Assembly (NCBI GenBank): GCA_016183935.1
Contig: JACPDR010000019.1
Location: 88,929 to 152,928, forward strand
DNA from: Caulobacterales bacterium
GTDB lineage: Bacteria; Pseudomonadota; Alphaproteobacteria; Caulobacterales; Caulobacteraceae
DNA length: 64,000 nucleotides
Reading direction: 5' to 3'
In this document: piece by piece, positions 41,901 through 50,365 of the stretch
Layout: each line of letters starts with the position of its first letter
How positions within the stretch are numbered: the first letter of the stretch is position 1
Notes under the pieces: model-generated
The model's database searches: none
Seen by the model: the letters and a program-made list of their open reading frames with translations, nothing else
Told to the model about the DNA's origin: nothing
Position numbers and translations under genes: made by a program

Positions 41901-42263
41901 ATGAGAGATCTGAAACAAACCGGCTTCACCGACCGCCTCACCGCCCAGCAGGAAGCCAAGAAGGCCCTGCTCGCCCGCTTCAAGCCCAAGCCCGCCGCAC
42001 CGGACCCCGAGTTCGAAAAGCTGCAGGAGAAGCGCGCCGCCGAGAAGGAGACCCTGCGCCAGCAGCGCGAGCTCGAGAAGGCCGAGGTCCGTCGCCAGAA
42101 GGCCGAGGCCGAGGCTGCGCGCCTTGCGGCCGATCAGGAAGCGCAGGAAGCGGTCGAGGCCGAGAAGCGCGCCGCCCGCAAGGAGCGCAAGCAACTGTCC
42201 AAGGAAGAGCAGAAGGCGGCCCGCGACGCGCGCTATGCCGCCCGCAAGGCGCGCCAGCGCTAA
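41901..42263 (+). CDS. DUF6481-like coiled-coil protein
   Basis: A 120-residue, strongly charged protein. After DRLTAQQEAKKALLARFKPK the rest is a Lys/Glu/Ala/Arg-rich coiled coil (EKRAAEKETLRQQRELEKAE to KERKQLSKEEQKAARDARYA). It resembles the DUF6481 family, which I know only as conserved short alphaproteobacterial proteins. It may bind nucleic acid through its basic tail. ATG 41901 begins the conserved MRDLKQTGFTDRL-like N-terminus. It is convergent with the giant kinase gene, 46 bp away. Confidence 0.82.
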   Translation: MRDLKQTGFTDRLTAQQEAKKALLARFKPKPAAPDPEFEKLQEKRAAEKETLRQQRELEKAEVRRQKAEAEAARLAADQEAQEAVEAEKRAARKERKQLSKEEQKAARDARYAARKARQR

Positions 42264-42309
42264 GGCTCTCGCGCACGGCTGAGCCCCCGGTGGCGCCCGT
42301 TCGCGAGCG

Positions 42310-45300
42310 TTACGCCGGGTCGCCGTCGCCCAGCACCGCCGCCAGCTGCCGCCCGGAATAGGGCTTGCGGACGAACGGCCACGGCGCATCCGCCAGGGCC
42401 GCGTCGACGTCGTCGCCGGCATAGCCGGAGGTCAGCACGATCCGCATCTCCGGCCAGGTGCGGGCGCATTCACGCGCCAGTTCGATGCCGGTCATGCCGC
42501 CCGGCATGACCACGTCAGTCAGCATGATGTCGAACCGCTCCCGCTTGAGCCGTTCCAGCGCGTCCGGCGCGTTCTCGGCGGACCTGACCTCGAGCCCCAG
42601 GCCTTCCAGCAGTTCCTGGGCCACCGTCGCCACGCCCGGGTCATCCTCGACGAGAAGCAGTCGGCGCCCGGCGGTCACCGCGCGGACCTCCGTCGGCGGC
42701 GTTGCGGGTTCAGCCTCTTCCCGGGTGGCCAATTGCGGCAGGTACAGGCGCACCTCGGTGCCGTGGCCGGGGCTTGACGTCAGCCGCACGCCGCCGCCGC
42801 TCTGTCGCGCGAAGCCATACACCTGGCTCAGGCCCAGCCCCGTGCCCTTGCCGACCGGCTTGGTCGTGAAGAAGGGCTCGAAGACCCGCTCCATCACCTC
42901 GGACGTCATGCCGGTCCCGTTGTCCGAAACGGTGACGCAGACGTAGTCGCCGGCTGGAAGTTCGGCGATCTCGCCGGCTCCTGTCGAACAGTTCAGGGTC
43001 TGGATGCCGACCTTGCCCCGGTCGCCGAGGGCGTCGCGCGCATTGACGACCAGATTCAGCAACGCGGCCTCGAACTGGGCCGGGTCGACGCTGACCCGGG
43101 CGCCGCCGCGCCGCAGCTTCAGCTTGAAATCTATGGCCTCGCCGACCGCCCGGCGCAGCAGGGGCTCGCTCTCGCGGATCAGGCCATTCAGGTCGGTCGG
43201 CTCGGGCCGCAGCGCCTGCCGCCGCGAGAAGGCCAGCAACTGGTGCGTCAGGCGTTCGCCGCGCCGGGCCGCCGAGAGCGCGGCCTCGCCGAGCTTCTTC
43301 TGGCGCGCGGCGTCGTCGGGCGCTCTCAGCATCATGTCGAGCGCGCCGATGACCACCGTCAGCAGGTTGTTGAAGTCGTGGGCCACGCCGCCCGTCAGGC
43401 GACCGACCGCCTCCATCCGCTGGGCGTGCATCAGGTCCGCCTCGGCCTTGGCCTTCTCGGCCAGCGCCTCGCCGACGCGTTCCTCCAGCAGTTCGTTGAT
43501 GCGCTTGAGGTCGTCCTCGGCCCGCTTGGCCTCGGTGACGTCGATGTTGGCGCCGACGTAGCCCTGGAAATGCCCCGCGCCGTCAAAGCGCGGCACGCCC
43601 TCGCAACGCAGCCAGCGCAGCCCGAGCATCGGATGGTTGACGCGGATCAGGCCTTCGAAGCGATCGTGCTTGTCGAACGCCCGTCTATAGGCCGCTTCGA
43701 ACCCGGCCACGTCATCAGGATGGGCCAGACGCCGCCAGCCCTCGTCCAGCGCCTCCTCGCCCTCGATCCCGAAGAAGGTCTTGTAGCGGCGATTGGCGAA
43801 GGTGACCCTGGCGTTCTCGTCGCTCATCCAGATCAGCGCCGGCGCGCTGTCCGCGACCGTCCGGAACCGGGTCTCCGATTCCAGAAGACGGGCCTGCGCC
43901 TCGCGAATGTCGGTGACGTCGAAGGCCACGCCGACGAAGCCGATGATCTCGCCGTTGGCGCCGAAGCGGGGGCGGGAAAACGACTTCAACCAGCGATATT
44001 CGCCGTCATGACGCCGGTAGCGCGCCTCCAGCGAGAACGGCTGGCGCGTCGCCTCCCCGGCGATGGATTCCTCGACGACGCGTTCCTGGTCATCCGGGTG
44101 GACGATCTCGCGCCAGTCCAGCAGCCGGGCTTCCTCATAGGCGCCGCCGTGGTAGGCGACGTACGCCTGGTTGACGAAGGCGCGGGTACGGTCCTGCTGG
44201 GTCACCCAGATCAACACGGGCGCGGTGTCGGCGATGGCGCGGAAGCGCTCCTCGCTTTCGCGCACCTCCGCCTCGGCCCGGGTGCGTTCGATCTCGGTCC
44301 AGGTCCGCCCCGCGACCTCCTGCAGCAGGTCCAGTTCGTCGTCGGTCCACGTCCTGACCCTCGAGTCGTGCACGTAGAGAAAGGCCCTCAGACGTCCGCC
44401 CCGGATCAACGGCGCCCGCATCAGGGACCGGGTTTGGAGGCGGTCGAAGATCTCCACGGCGCCCTTGGTGCGACGATCCTTCCGGACATCGGAAATGCGG
44501 ACCGCCCGCCCGGCGGCCAGTTCCGAGATCAATGGCGCGGCGAGATCGTCCAGCGGAAACTCGCCTTGGGCGCTGGCGACGTCCGCCGTCCAGTCGCGGC
44601 TCATCGACACCAGTCGTCGCTCCTGGTCGACCTCGCCGTAGCCGACGCGCCGGACCTGCAGCTCGGCGCCGAGCGCCAGTTCCACCTCGGCCATGATGGC
44701 GTCGGGAGAGGTCAGGTCGCGCAGCGAGTCCGTCAGCGCCAGGAGGAATGACTGCCGCCGCTCCTGGCGCGCGATCAGCTCGATGGCCTCATGGGTGTCG
44801 GTGACGTCGAACGACAGGCCGACATAGCCCATGAACCCGCCGTCGGTGTCGAACCGGGGGTTCACCGCGACGCGCATCCAGCGCCAGGCTCCGTCGGCGC
44901 GATGGAACCGCGCCTCGAATCCGTAGGGCTGACGCTGCGGTCGGCGCCGGGCCTGGATGGCGCTCACCCCCGGTACGTCGTCGGGATGGATCGGCTCGCG
45001 CCAGACGTGGCCCAGAATATCATCCGCGGGCCGCCCGTAGAATTCGACCAGCGCGGCGTTGACGAACTCCACCTCGCCCTCGGTATTGGTCAGCCAGACA
45101 GGCGAGGGGGCTGTATCCGCCATCAGGCGGAAGCGCGCCTCGCTCTCGCGCAGGGCGGCTTCGGCGGCCTTGGCGCCCGAGATGTCCACCACGACGGCGA
45201 TGAATCCCTCGACCGAGCCGCCCGGGCCGGTCAGGGCCCGGATGCTGATGACCACCCAGACGATCGAGCCGTCCTGGTGAATGTAGCGTTTCTCGAGTTG

Positions 45301-46347
45301 CGCCCCGCCTGTCTTGAGCGCCCCGGCGAGCGCCCGTCGCGTCGGTTCGACATCGTCGGGATGGCTGACGGCTTCGGTGGTCAGGCCGACGACCTCGCCG
45401 TGGGGAAGCCCGAGGATCTCCGCATAGCGCGCGTTGGCGCTGAGGATCGTCCCGTCCAGGGCGACGCGGGCGATGCCGGCCGAGGCCTGATCGACCATGG
45501 CCTGAAGTTGGCCTTCCCGCTCCCGCAACGTGGCCTCGGCCGCCCGCGCCTCGGTGACGTCGACGTTGACGCCGATCATCCCCAGAAAGCGGCCGTCGGG
45601 GTCGATGCGCGGCCGCGCCCCGGTGTGCAGCACGCGCCAGGCCCCGTCGGCCCGCCGGAACCGGGCTTCGACCTCGAACGGCGCGACTCTCTCGATCGCC
45701 TCGCGCGTGACGGCGGCGACCCGCTCCCGATCATCGTCGTGAACGAAGGCGGTGAAGTCGAAGGTCCCGTCCACGTCCGTGACGCCCCAGAACTGCTTGA
45801 GGGTCTGGTTGAGGTGCACGCAGCGGCCCCGCTCGTCGCTCATCCAGAGCATGACCGGCGCCTGCTCGCTGACCAGACGCAAGCGGCTTTCGCTTTCGCT
45901 GATCCGTTCCGCCGACAGGCGCAGGGCGTCGAGCGAGGCGTCGAGCCGCCAGAGAACTTTTCGCAGCGAGGCCGCGACGACGGTGGCGAACAGGCCCACG
46001 ACGATGAAATTCGTGGTGGTTATCAAGCCGAGCCGGGTGTCCACCCCGACGTCGACCGCTTCGCCGCCGGCCACCGCCCAGCCGCCGAACAGGCAGACGA
46101 AGACCGCCACCACGCCCGCGGTGCGTCCCCCCGCCAGCGCGGCCACGACCACGGCGGGCAGCAGGATCATGAAGCCCGCGACGTCGGCGTAGAAGCCGGA
46201 CAGGGCCGCGCGCACCAGCAGCATGACGACGGCGCAACCGATCCCGATCAACACGGACGCCCACCAGACGCGGGACCGCACGCGGGCGAGCCGCGTCAAC
46301 CCGCTGTCGATGTCCACTAACCGTCGAAGCACCCCGACCGCGCCCAT
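42310..46347 (-). CDS. Multi-PAS hybrid sensor histidine kinase with receiver domain
   Basis: A 1345-residue protein. Residues about 25-140 form four or five membrane helices (DUF4118-like); then PAS (about 165-290), PAS, PAS, a GAF domain (NLTSPDAIMAEVELALG-like region near 545), two more PAS repeats, a coiled helix, HisKA with VAHDFNNLLTVVIGALDMML, HATPase boxes (NLVVNARDAL, SDNGTGMTSE, GKGTGLGLSQV) and a C-terminal receiver with the Asp in FDIMLTDVVMPGGM. This is a hybrid sensor with an internal phosphorelay; ligands are unknown. The ATG (46347) lies 34 bp downstream of an EcfG-type promoter (46381-46405, minus), linking it to the general stress response. Confidence 0.95.
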   Translation of the reverse strand: MGAVGVLRRLVDIDSGLTRLARVRSRVWWASVLIGIGCAVVMLLVRAALSGFYADVAGFMILLPAVVVAALAGGRTAGVVAVFVCLFGGWAVAGGEAVDVGVDTRLGLITTTNFIVVGLFATVVAASLRKVLWRLDASLDALRLSAERISESESRLRLVSEQAPVMLWMSDERGRCVHLNQTLKQFWGVTDVDGTFDFTAFVHDDDRERVAAVTREAIERVAPFEVEARFRRADGAWRVLHTGARPRIDPDGRFLGMIGVNVDVTEARAAEATLREREGQLQAMVDQASAGIARVALDGTILSANARYAEILGLPHGEVVGLTTEAVSHPDDVEPTRRALAGALKTGGAQLEKRYIHQDGSIVWVVISIRALTGPGGSVEGFIAVVVDISGAKAAEAALRESEARFRLMADTAPSPVWLTNTEGEVEFVNAALVEFYGRPADDILGHVWREPIHPDDVPGVSAIQARRRPQRQPYGFEARFHRADGAWRWMRVAVNPRFDTDGGFMGYVGLSFDVTDTHEAIELIARQERRQSFLLALTDSLRDLTSPDAIMAEVELALGAELQVRRVGYGEVDQERRLVSMSRDWTADVASAQGEFPLDDLAAPLISELAAGRAVRISDVRKDRRTKGAVEIFDRLQTRSLMRAPLIRGGRLRAFLYVHDSRVRTWTDDELDLLQEVAGRTWTEIERTRAEAEVRESEERFRAIADTAPVLIWVTQQDRTRAFVNQAYVAYHGGAYEEARLLDWREIVHPDDQERVVEESIAGEATRQPFSLEARYRRHDGEYRWLKSFSRPRFGANGEIIGFVGVAFDVTDIREAQARLLESETRFRTVADSAPALIWMSDENARVTFANRRYKTFFGIEGEEALDEGWRRLAHPDDVAGFEAAYRRAFDKHDRFEGLIRVNHPMLGLRWLRCEGVPRFDGAGHFQGYVGANIDVTEAKRAEDDLKRINELLEERVGEALAEKAKAEADLMHAQRMEAVGRLTGGVAHDFNNLLTVVIGALDMMLRAPDDAARQKKLGEAALSAARRGERLTHQLLAFSRRQALRPEPTDLNGLIRESEPLLRRAVGEAIDFKLKLRRGGARVSVDPAQFEAALLNLVVNARDALGDRGKVGIQTLNCSTGAGEIAELPAGDYVCVTVSDNGTGMTSEVMERVFEPFFTTKPVGKGTGLGLSQVYGFARQSGGGVRLTSSPGHGTEVRLYLPQLATREEAEPATPPTEVRAVTAGRRLLLVEDDPGVATVAQELLEGLGLEVRSAENAPDALERLKRERFDIMLTDVVMPGGMTGIELARECARTWPEMRIVLTSGYAGDDVDAALADAPWPFVRKPYSGRQLAAVLGDGDPA

Positions 46348-46380
46348 TCAGCCCCCGCTCGCGCGCACGCGACTTCCCGC

Positions 46381-46405
46381 AACGTATTGGCCTTCTTTGC
46401 GTTCC
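46381..46405 (-). promoter_or_regulatory. Candidate EcfG (general stress) promoter of the hybrid kinase
   Basis: Read on the minus strand: GGAAC (46405-46401), 16 bases, CGTT (46384-46381), an exact match to GGAAC-N16-CGTT. The kinase ATG is 34 bp further. Spacing and position fit the PhyR/NepR-EcfG regulon of alphaproteobacteria. Confidence 0.65.
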
Positions 46406-46506
46406 AGCAAGCGTGGCGTTTGGATTGGACGGCCGCTCCAACTTGCGCGGCCCTCCGGCGTGCCTAACTCCAGAGGCGACCCCGCCTCACGCCCCAAGGA
46501 GTTTCC

Positions 46507-46986
46507 ATGACCGCGACGATCGATACAGGCCTCACGAAAACCGAGCGCACCGACGTGGCTCAGGAGCTGACCAAGGTCCTCGCCGACAGCTTCGCGGTCT
46601 ATCTGAAGACCCACGGCTATCACTGGAACGTGCGCGGTCCCGAGTTCTTCAGCTTCCACAATCTGCTGGAGCAGCAGTATCGCGACATCTGGGCGGCGCT
46701 GGACGAGATCGCCGAGCGGATCCGCGCCCTCGGCGTCCTGGCGCCCCAGAGCTTCTCGGGCTTCGGCAACCTGACCTCTATCAAGGACGGCGATCCCGAG
46801 AAGGAGGCGACCGCGATGCTCAAGGAACTGCTCAAGGACCACGAGACCCTGATCGCAACCGCCCGCCAGGCCTTCGACGCCGCGGACGCGGCGGGCGACG
46901 AGGCCTCGGCCGATCTGATGACCCAGCGTCTGGCGGCGCACGAAAAGTTCGCCTGGATGTTGCGGTCCACCCTCGGAGGACGCTGA
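46507..46986 (+). CDS. dps: Dps ferritin-like DNA-protection protein
   Basis: A 159-residue Dps dodecamer subunit that oxidises and stores iron and protects DNA. Ferroxidase features: KTHGYHWNVRGPEFFSFHN (His/Asp ligands) and DIWAALDEIAERIRALGVLA (Asp/Glu ligands), then DHETLIATARQAFDAADAAG and AHEKFAWMLRS. It has a strong AAGGAG ribosome site. It is divergent from the EcfG-type promoter of the kinase, and Dps is often stress-regulated, but no second EcfG box was seen on this strand. Confidence 0.95.
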   Translation: MTATIDTGLTKTERTDVAQELTKVLADSFAVYLKTHGYHWNVRGPEFFSFHNLLEQQYRDIWAALDEIAERIRALGVLAPQSFSGFGNLTSIKDGDPEKEATAMLKELLKDHETLIATARQAFDAADAAGDEASADLMTQRLAAHEKFAWMLRSTLGGR

Positions 46987-47095
46987 GCCTTGACCGAGCG
47001 GCGATTTTCGGCCTGAAAACCGCCTCGCTTGAGGGCTATCCGACGTCGCCGTCGGAACATTGGAGCTGAATTTGGCCGGGATCGACTGGACATCG

Positions 47096-48262
47096 ATGCT
47101 GAAGAGGAGCCGCCGCCTCGCCGCCGCCGCGCCGATGGCGTTGGCGGCCGTCGGCGTGGCCATGGCCGCCGGCTCCACTGTCCGTCCCGAGATAGACCGC
47201 CGCGCGGAAGCCGTGCGCCAGCTGACCGACGGTGACCTGAGCGACAGGGGTCTGGCCGCCATTACCGCGCGCATGACTCCGTCGCAGCTCGCCCTCGCCA
47301 TCCGTCACGATCCGAGCGAGCGCCGCCCGGCCCTGTATGGCCTCACGCCGGGCTGGGAAAGCCTGTCCCTCGGCGGCAAGCCCTCGCTGGACTTCGGCGC
47401 CTCGGGCCTCGAAGCGCAGAAGCTGAACGCCGCCATGCCCGCCTCGGGCCTGCTGCGGGCGGCCCGGCCGTTCGCGTTCAAGCCGGCCACCGCCGAGGAC
47501 CGTCGCCGGGCGATCCGCTGCCTGACCCAGGCCATCTACTACGAGGCGGCGCTCGAGCCGACCGAGGGCCAGGAGGCGGTGGCGCAGGTGGTTCTGAACC
47601 GCGTGCGCGATCCAAACTACGCCGACTCCGTCTGCGGCGTGGTGTTCGAGGGCGCCGAACGGATCACCGGCTGCCAGTTCAGCTTCACCTGCGACGGCTC
47701 GCTCGGCCAGGCCCCGGTGGCCTGGGCCTGGAACCGCGCCGCCCGCGTCGCCGAGCGCGCCCTGGCCGGCGGCGTCGCCGTCAAGGTCGGCACCGCCACC
47801 CACTACCACGCCAACTACGTCCACCCCTGGTGGGCCCCGACGCTGAACAAGCTGACCCAGATCGGGGCGCACATCTTCTATCGCTGGAAGGGCGTCTACG
47901 GCGAGCCGGCCGCCTTCCGGCAGGCCTACTCCGGACGCGAGCCGCGTATCGACGAGGCCCGGTTCGCCCGACCCCGCCTCGAGGTCGCTCCGGCGACGGA
48001 CGCCGAAGCCGCCCTCGCGGACGCGGCTGCCAAGGGCGAAAGCGCCATGCGGACGGTCGAGATCGATGGACAGACGCGCGTCGTCGGCATCGTGTCCCTC
48101 GGCGGTCGTCAGCAGCCGACGCCCGAGCAGATCACCGAGATCAACCAACGCCTCGCCGCCTTCGAAGCCCCGCCCAGGCCCGCGGCGAGTCCGGCTCCCG
48201 CCGCCCCGCCGCCCGGCGTGACGGTCATGCAGGTCGAGGAAGTCGGTCGCCCGGGCGCCTGA
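47096..48262 (+). CDS. SleB-type cell wall hydrolase (copy 2)
   Basis: A 388-residue protein, paralogous to 39991-41109. N-terminal membrane anchor (AAAAPMALAAVGVAMAAG, residues about 7-27), a helical region, then the SleB domain: RCLTQAIYYEAALEPTEGQE with the catalytic Glu region, AVAQVVLNRVRDPNYADSVC, GCQFSFTCDG and TATHYHANYVHPWW. The C-terminus is Pro/Ala-rich. It probably trims peptidoglycan from the periplasmic side. ATG 47096 precedes the anchor; a TTG at 47060 would add 12 residues. Confidence 0.9.
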   Translation: MLKRSRRLAAAAPMALAAVGVAMAAGSTVRPEIDRRAEAVRQLTDGDLSDRGLAAITARMTPSQLALAIRHDPSERRPALYGLTPGWESLSLGGKPSLDFGASGLEAQKLNAAMPASGLLRAARPFAFKPATAEDRRRAIRCLTQAIYYEAALEPTEGQEAVAQVVLNRVRDPNYADSVCGVVFEGAERITGCQFSFTCDGSLGQAPVAWAWNRAARVAERALAGGVAVKVGTATHYHANYVHPWWAPTLNKLTQIGAHIFYRWKGVYGEPAAFRQAYSGREPRIDEARFARPRLEVAPATDAEAALADAAAKGESAMRTVEIDGQTRVVGIVSLGGRQQPTPEQITEINQRLAAFEAPPRPAASPAPAAPPPGVTVMQVEEVGRPGA

Positions 48263-48343
48263 TAATCTTCATCCCATTGCAACGCTATCGGGCCGTTCGC
48301 ATTGATGTGAACCGGCGCGCGACGCGCCCCTTCAGAGGTCCGC

Positions 48344-49867
48344 TTGACTGTCACTCTTGACCAAAAGCCCGGCTGGGCTGAGGCCGACCGTCTCGCCGCC
48401 TTGCGGGCGTACGACATCCTCGACACCCCCCGCGAGGCCGCCTTCGACGACATCGTGAACCTGGTCGCCCGAGTCTTCGACGCGCCGATCGCGGTCGTGA
48501 ACCTGATCGACGAGGGTCGACAGTGGTTCAAGGCCGAGACCGGTCTGGGCGTGCGCGAGACGCCGCTTGAGACGTCGTTCTGCGCCCACGCCATCCTGAT
48601 GCAGGACCGGATGGTGGTGCCGGACGCCACCCGGGACGAGCGGTTCGCGTGCAATCCGCTGGTGACCGAAGCGCCGCACCTGCGCTTCTACGCCGGCGAG
48701 GTGTTGAAATCCGCCGAAGGGCTGCCGATCGGCACCCTGTGCGTCCTCGACGACAAGCCCCGGCCCGAGGGCGCGACGCCGCTGCAGATGAACACCCTGC
48801 AGGTGCTGGCGGCGCAGGTCATGACCCAGCTGGAACTGCGCCGGTCGCTGTCCCGGCAGCGTCAGTCAGAATCGCAGTTCCGCGCCATCGCGGACTCGAT
48901 GCCCCAGATGGTCTGGTCGACCCTGCCCGACGGCTTCCACGACTATTACAACGCTCGCTGGTACGAGTTCACCGGCGTGCCGGAAGGCTCGACCGACGGC
49001 GAGGGCTGGAACGGCATGTTCCACCCCGAGGACCGGGACAGGGCTTTCGCCCTCTGGCGCCGCTGCCTGGAGACGGGCGAGCCCTACGAGATCGAATACC
49101 GCCTGCGCCGCCACAATGGCGTCTACCGCTGGACGCTGGGCCGGGCCCGCCCGATCCGCAACGAGGTGGGCGAGATCACCCGCTGGTTCGGCACCTGCAC
49201 CGACATCGACGACCTGAAGCGTTCGGATCAGGCCAAGGAGCTGCTCAGCCAGGAGCTCAGCCACCGCATCAAGAACATCTTCGCCGTCGTCTCCGCCCTG
49301 ATCGCCCTTTCGGCCCGTCAGCATCCCGGAGCCAGGGACTTCGCCATGGCGGTGCGGACCCGCATCAACGCACTCGCCCGGGCCCATGAGTTCGTCCGGC
49401 CGCATACCGAGAGCTCGAAGCCGACGGTGGGGTCGATGACGCTGCACGCCTTTCTGACCGACCTGTTCAAGGCCTACAGCGAGCTCTCGGGCGAGGCGCG
49501 GGTGGCGCTGACGGGCGACGACGCCACCTTCGACGATCAGGCCGCGACTTCAGTCGCCCTGCTGTTCCACGAACTGGCCACCAACGCGGCCAAATACGGG
49601 GCGTTGTCATGCGAGGGGGGCCGCGTCACCCTCGACACGCGCCGCCTGGGCGACCGCTTCGTCCTGACCTGGACCGAGACCGGCGGGCCGCCGGTGGAAG
49701 GTCCCCCGGGCAAGGCGGGTTTCGGCTCCTCGCTGGCCACCCTGTCGGTCGAGGGGCAGCTGGGCGGCCGGCTGGAACGCAACTGGCTGCCACAGGGCCT
49801 GCAGATCGTCGCCGACCTTCCCGCCACGGCTCTTTCCCGCCGTCGTGCAGCCCAAAACGTCGCATGA
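48344..49867 (+). CDS. HWE-family sensor histidine kinase (GAF-PAS)
   Basis: A 507-residue soluble kinase. GAF at about 15-165 (AAFDDIVNLVARVFDAPIAV; ETSFCAHAILMQDRMVVPDA), PAS at about 175-300 (DSMPQMVWSTLPDGFHDYYN), then an HWE-type kinase core: LSHRIKNIFAVVSALIALSA with the phospho-His, and HELATNAAKYGALSCEGGRV and TWTETGGPPVEGPPGKAGFG. HWE kinases often act on single-domain regulators or on PhyR in alphaproteobacteria; a single-domain receiver gene follows 80 bp later. TTG 48344 has AGAGGT just upstream and places the GAF domain properly. Confidence 0.93.
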   Translation: MTVTLDQKPGWAEADRLAALRAYDILDTPREAAFDDIVNLVARVFDAPIAVVNLIDEGRQWFKAETGLGVRETPLETSFCAHAILMQDRMVVPDATRDERFACNPLVTEAPHLRFYAGEVLKSAEGLPIGTLCVLDDKPRPEGATPLQMNTLQVLAAQVMTQLELRRSLSRQRQSESQFRAIADSMPQMVWSTLPDGFHDYYNARWYEFTGVPEGSTDGEGWNGMFHPEDRDRAFALWRRCLETGEPYEIEYRLRRHNGVYRWTLGRARPIRNEVGEITRWFGTCTDIDDLKRSDQAKELLSQELSHRIKNIFAVVSALIALSARQHPGARDFAMAVRTRINALARAHEFVRPHTESSKPTVGSMTLHAFLTDLFKAYSELSGEARVALTGDDATFDDQAATSVALLFHELATNAAKYGALSCEGGRVTLDTRRLGDRFVLTWTETGGPPVEGPPGKAGFGSSLATLSVEGQLGGRLERNWLPQGLQIVADLPATALSRRRAAQNVA

Positions 49868-49873
49868 CGGAAC

Positions 49874-49889
49874 TGGCCCGACCGTTGCA
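49874..49889 (+). promoter_or_regulatory. Sigma-54 promoter candidate before the response regulator
   Basis: TGGCCCG (49874-49880), ACCG, TTGCA (49885-49889). The GG and GC dinucleotides are 10 bases apart, the canonical -24/-12 spacing. The response regulator ATG lies 58 bp downstream, so it can be expressed apart from the kinase. No enhancer site for an activator such as FlbD was searched for successfully. Confidence 0.6.
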
Positions 49890-49947
49890 CGCTCCTTTGA
49901 AAGCTCGCCGTATGTTCGGCGGCGTACGCCTTGGCCTGATTGACTGA

Positions 49948-50355
49948 ATGACCGCCCGCATCCTGATCATCGAAGACGAGGCCCTCGTGGCCATGGAGCT
50001 TCGCTTCGTCCTGGAGGACCTGGGCCACGAGGTCGTCGCGACAGTCGCCGACGCGGCCACGGCGAGGCAGATCGTGCGCGAGGCGGATGTCGATCTGGCG
50101 CTGGTCGACATTCATCTGTCGGACGGCCCGACCGGCGTGGCGCTCGGCCGCGAACTGGGCCAGGAGCTCGGCGTGTCGGTGCTGTTCATGACCGCCAATC
50201 CCGGCATGGTGCGCGACGGCGTCGCCGGCACGATCGGCGTCCTGTCGAAGCCGACCGAGGAACGCGCCGTGCAGACGGCGGTGGATTACGCGCTGCGGCG
50301 CCGCGCCGGCCAGCCGCCGCTGTATGCGCCGCCGGAACTTCAGCTGTTCGGCTGA
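49948..50355 (+). CDS. Single-domain response regulator
   Basis: A 135-residue receiver domain: ILIIEDEALVAMELRFVLED with the acidic pocket, LALVDIHLSDGPTGVALG with the phosphoacceptor Asp, FMTANPGM and the Lys in VLSKPTEERAV. No output domain; the last 20 residues (PPLYAPPELQLFG) are an unstructured tail. It resembles receivers that act with HWE kinases and probably passes phosphate on or sinks it. It starts 80 bp after the kinase and may have its own sigma-54 promoter. Confidence 0.93.
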   Translation: MTARILIIEDEALVAMELRFVLEDLGHEVVATVADAATARQIVREADVDLALVDIHLSDGPTGVALGRELGQELGVSVLFMTANPGMVRDGVAGTIGVLSKPTEERAVQTAVDYALRRRAGQPPLYAPPELQLFG

Positions 50356-50365
50356 GCCGGCAGTC

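Noticed and set aside
44791..46320. 509-codon plus-strand frame opposite the hybrid kinase
   Set aside because: Antisense shadow of the PAS repeats; Arg/Asp/Gly-rich with no domain.
46999..47030. GGCGATTTTC/GAAAACCGCC hairpin after dps as a terminator
   Set aside because: One internal mismatch and no T-run after it; left as unproven.
49867..49885. GGAAC...CGTT near the response regulator as an EcfG promoter
   Set aside because: Only nine bases between the hexamers; the same region is better explained by the sigma-54 match.
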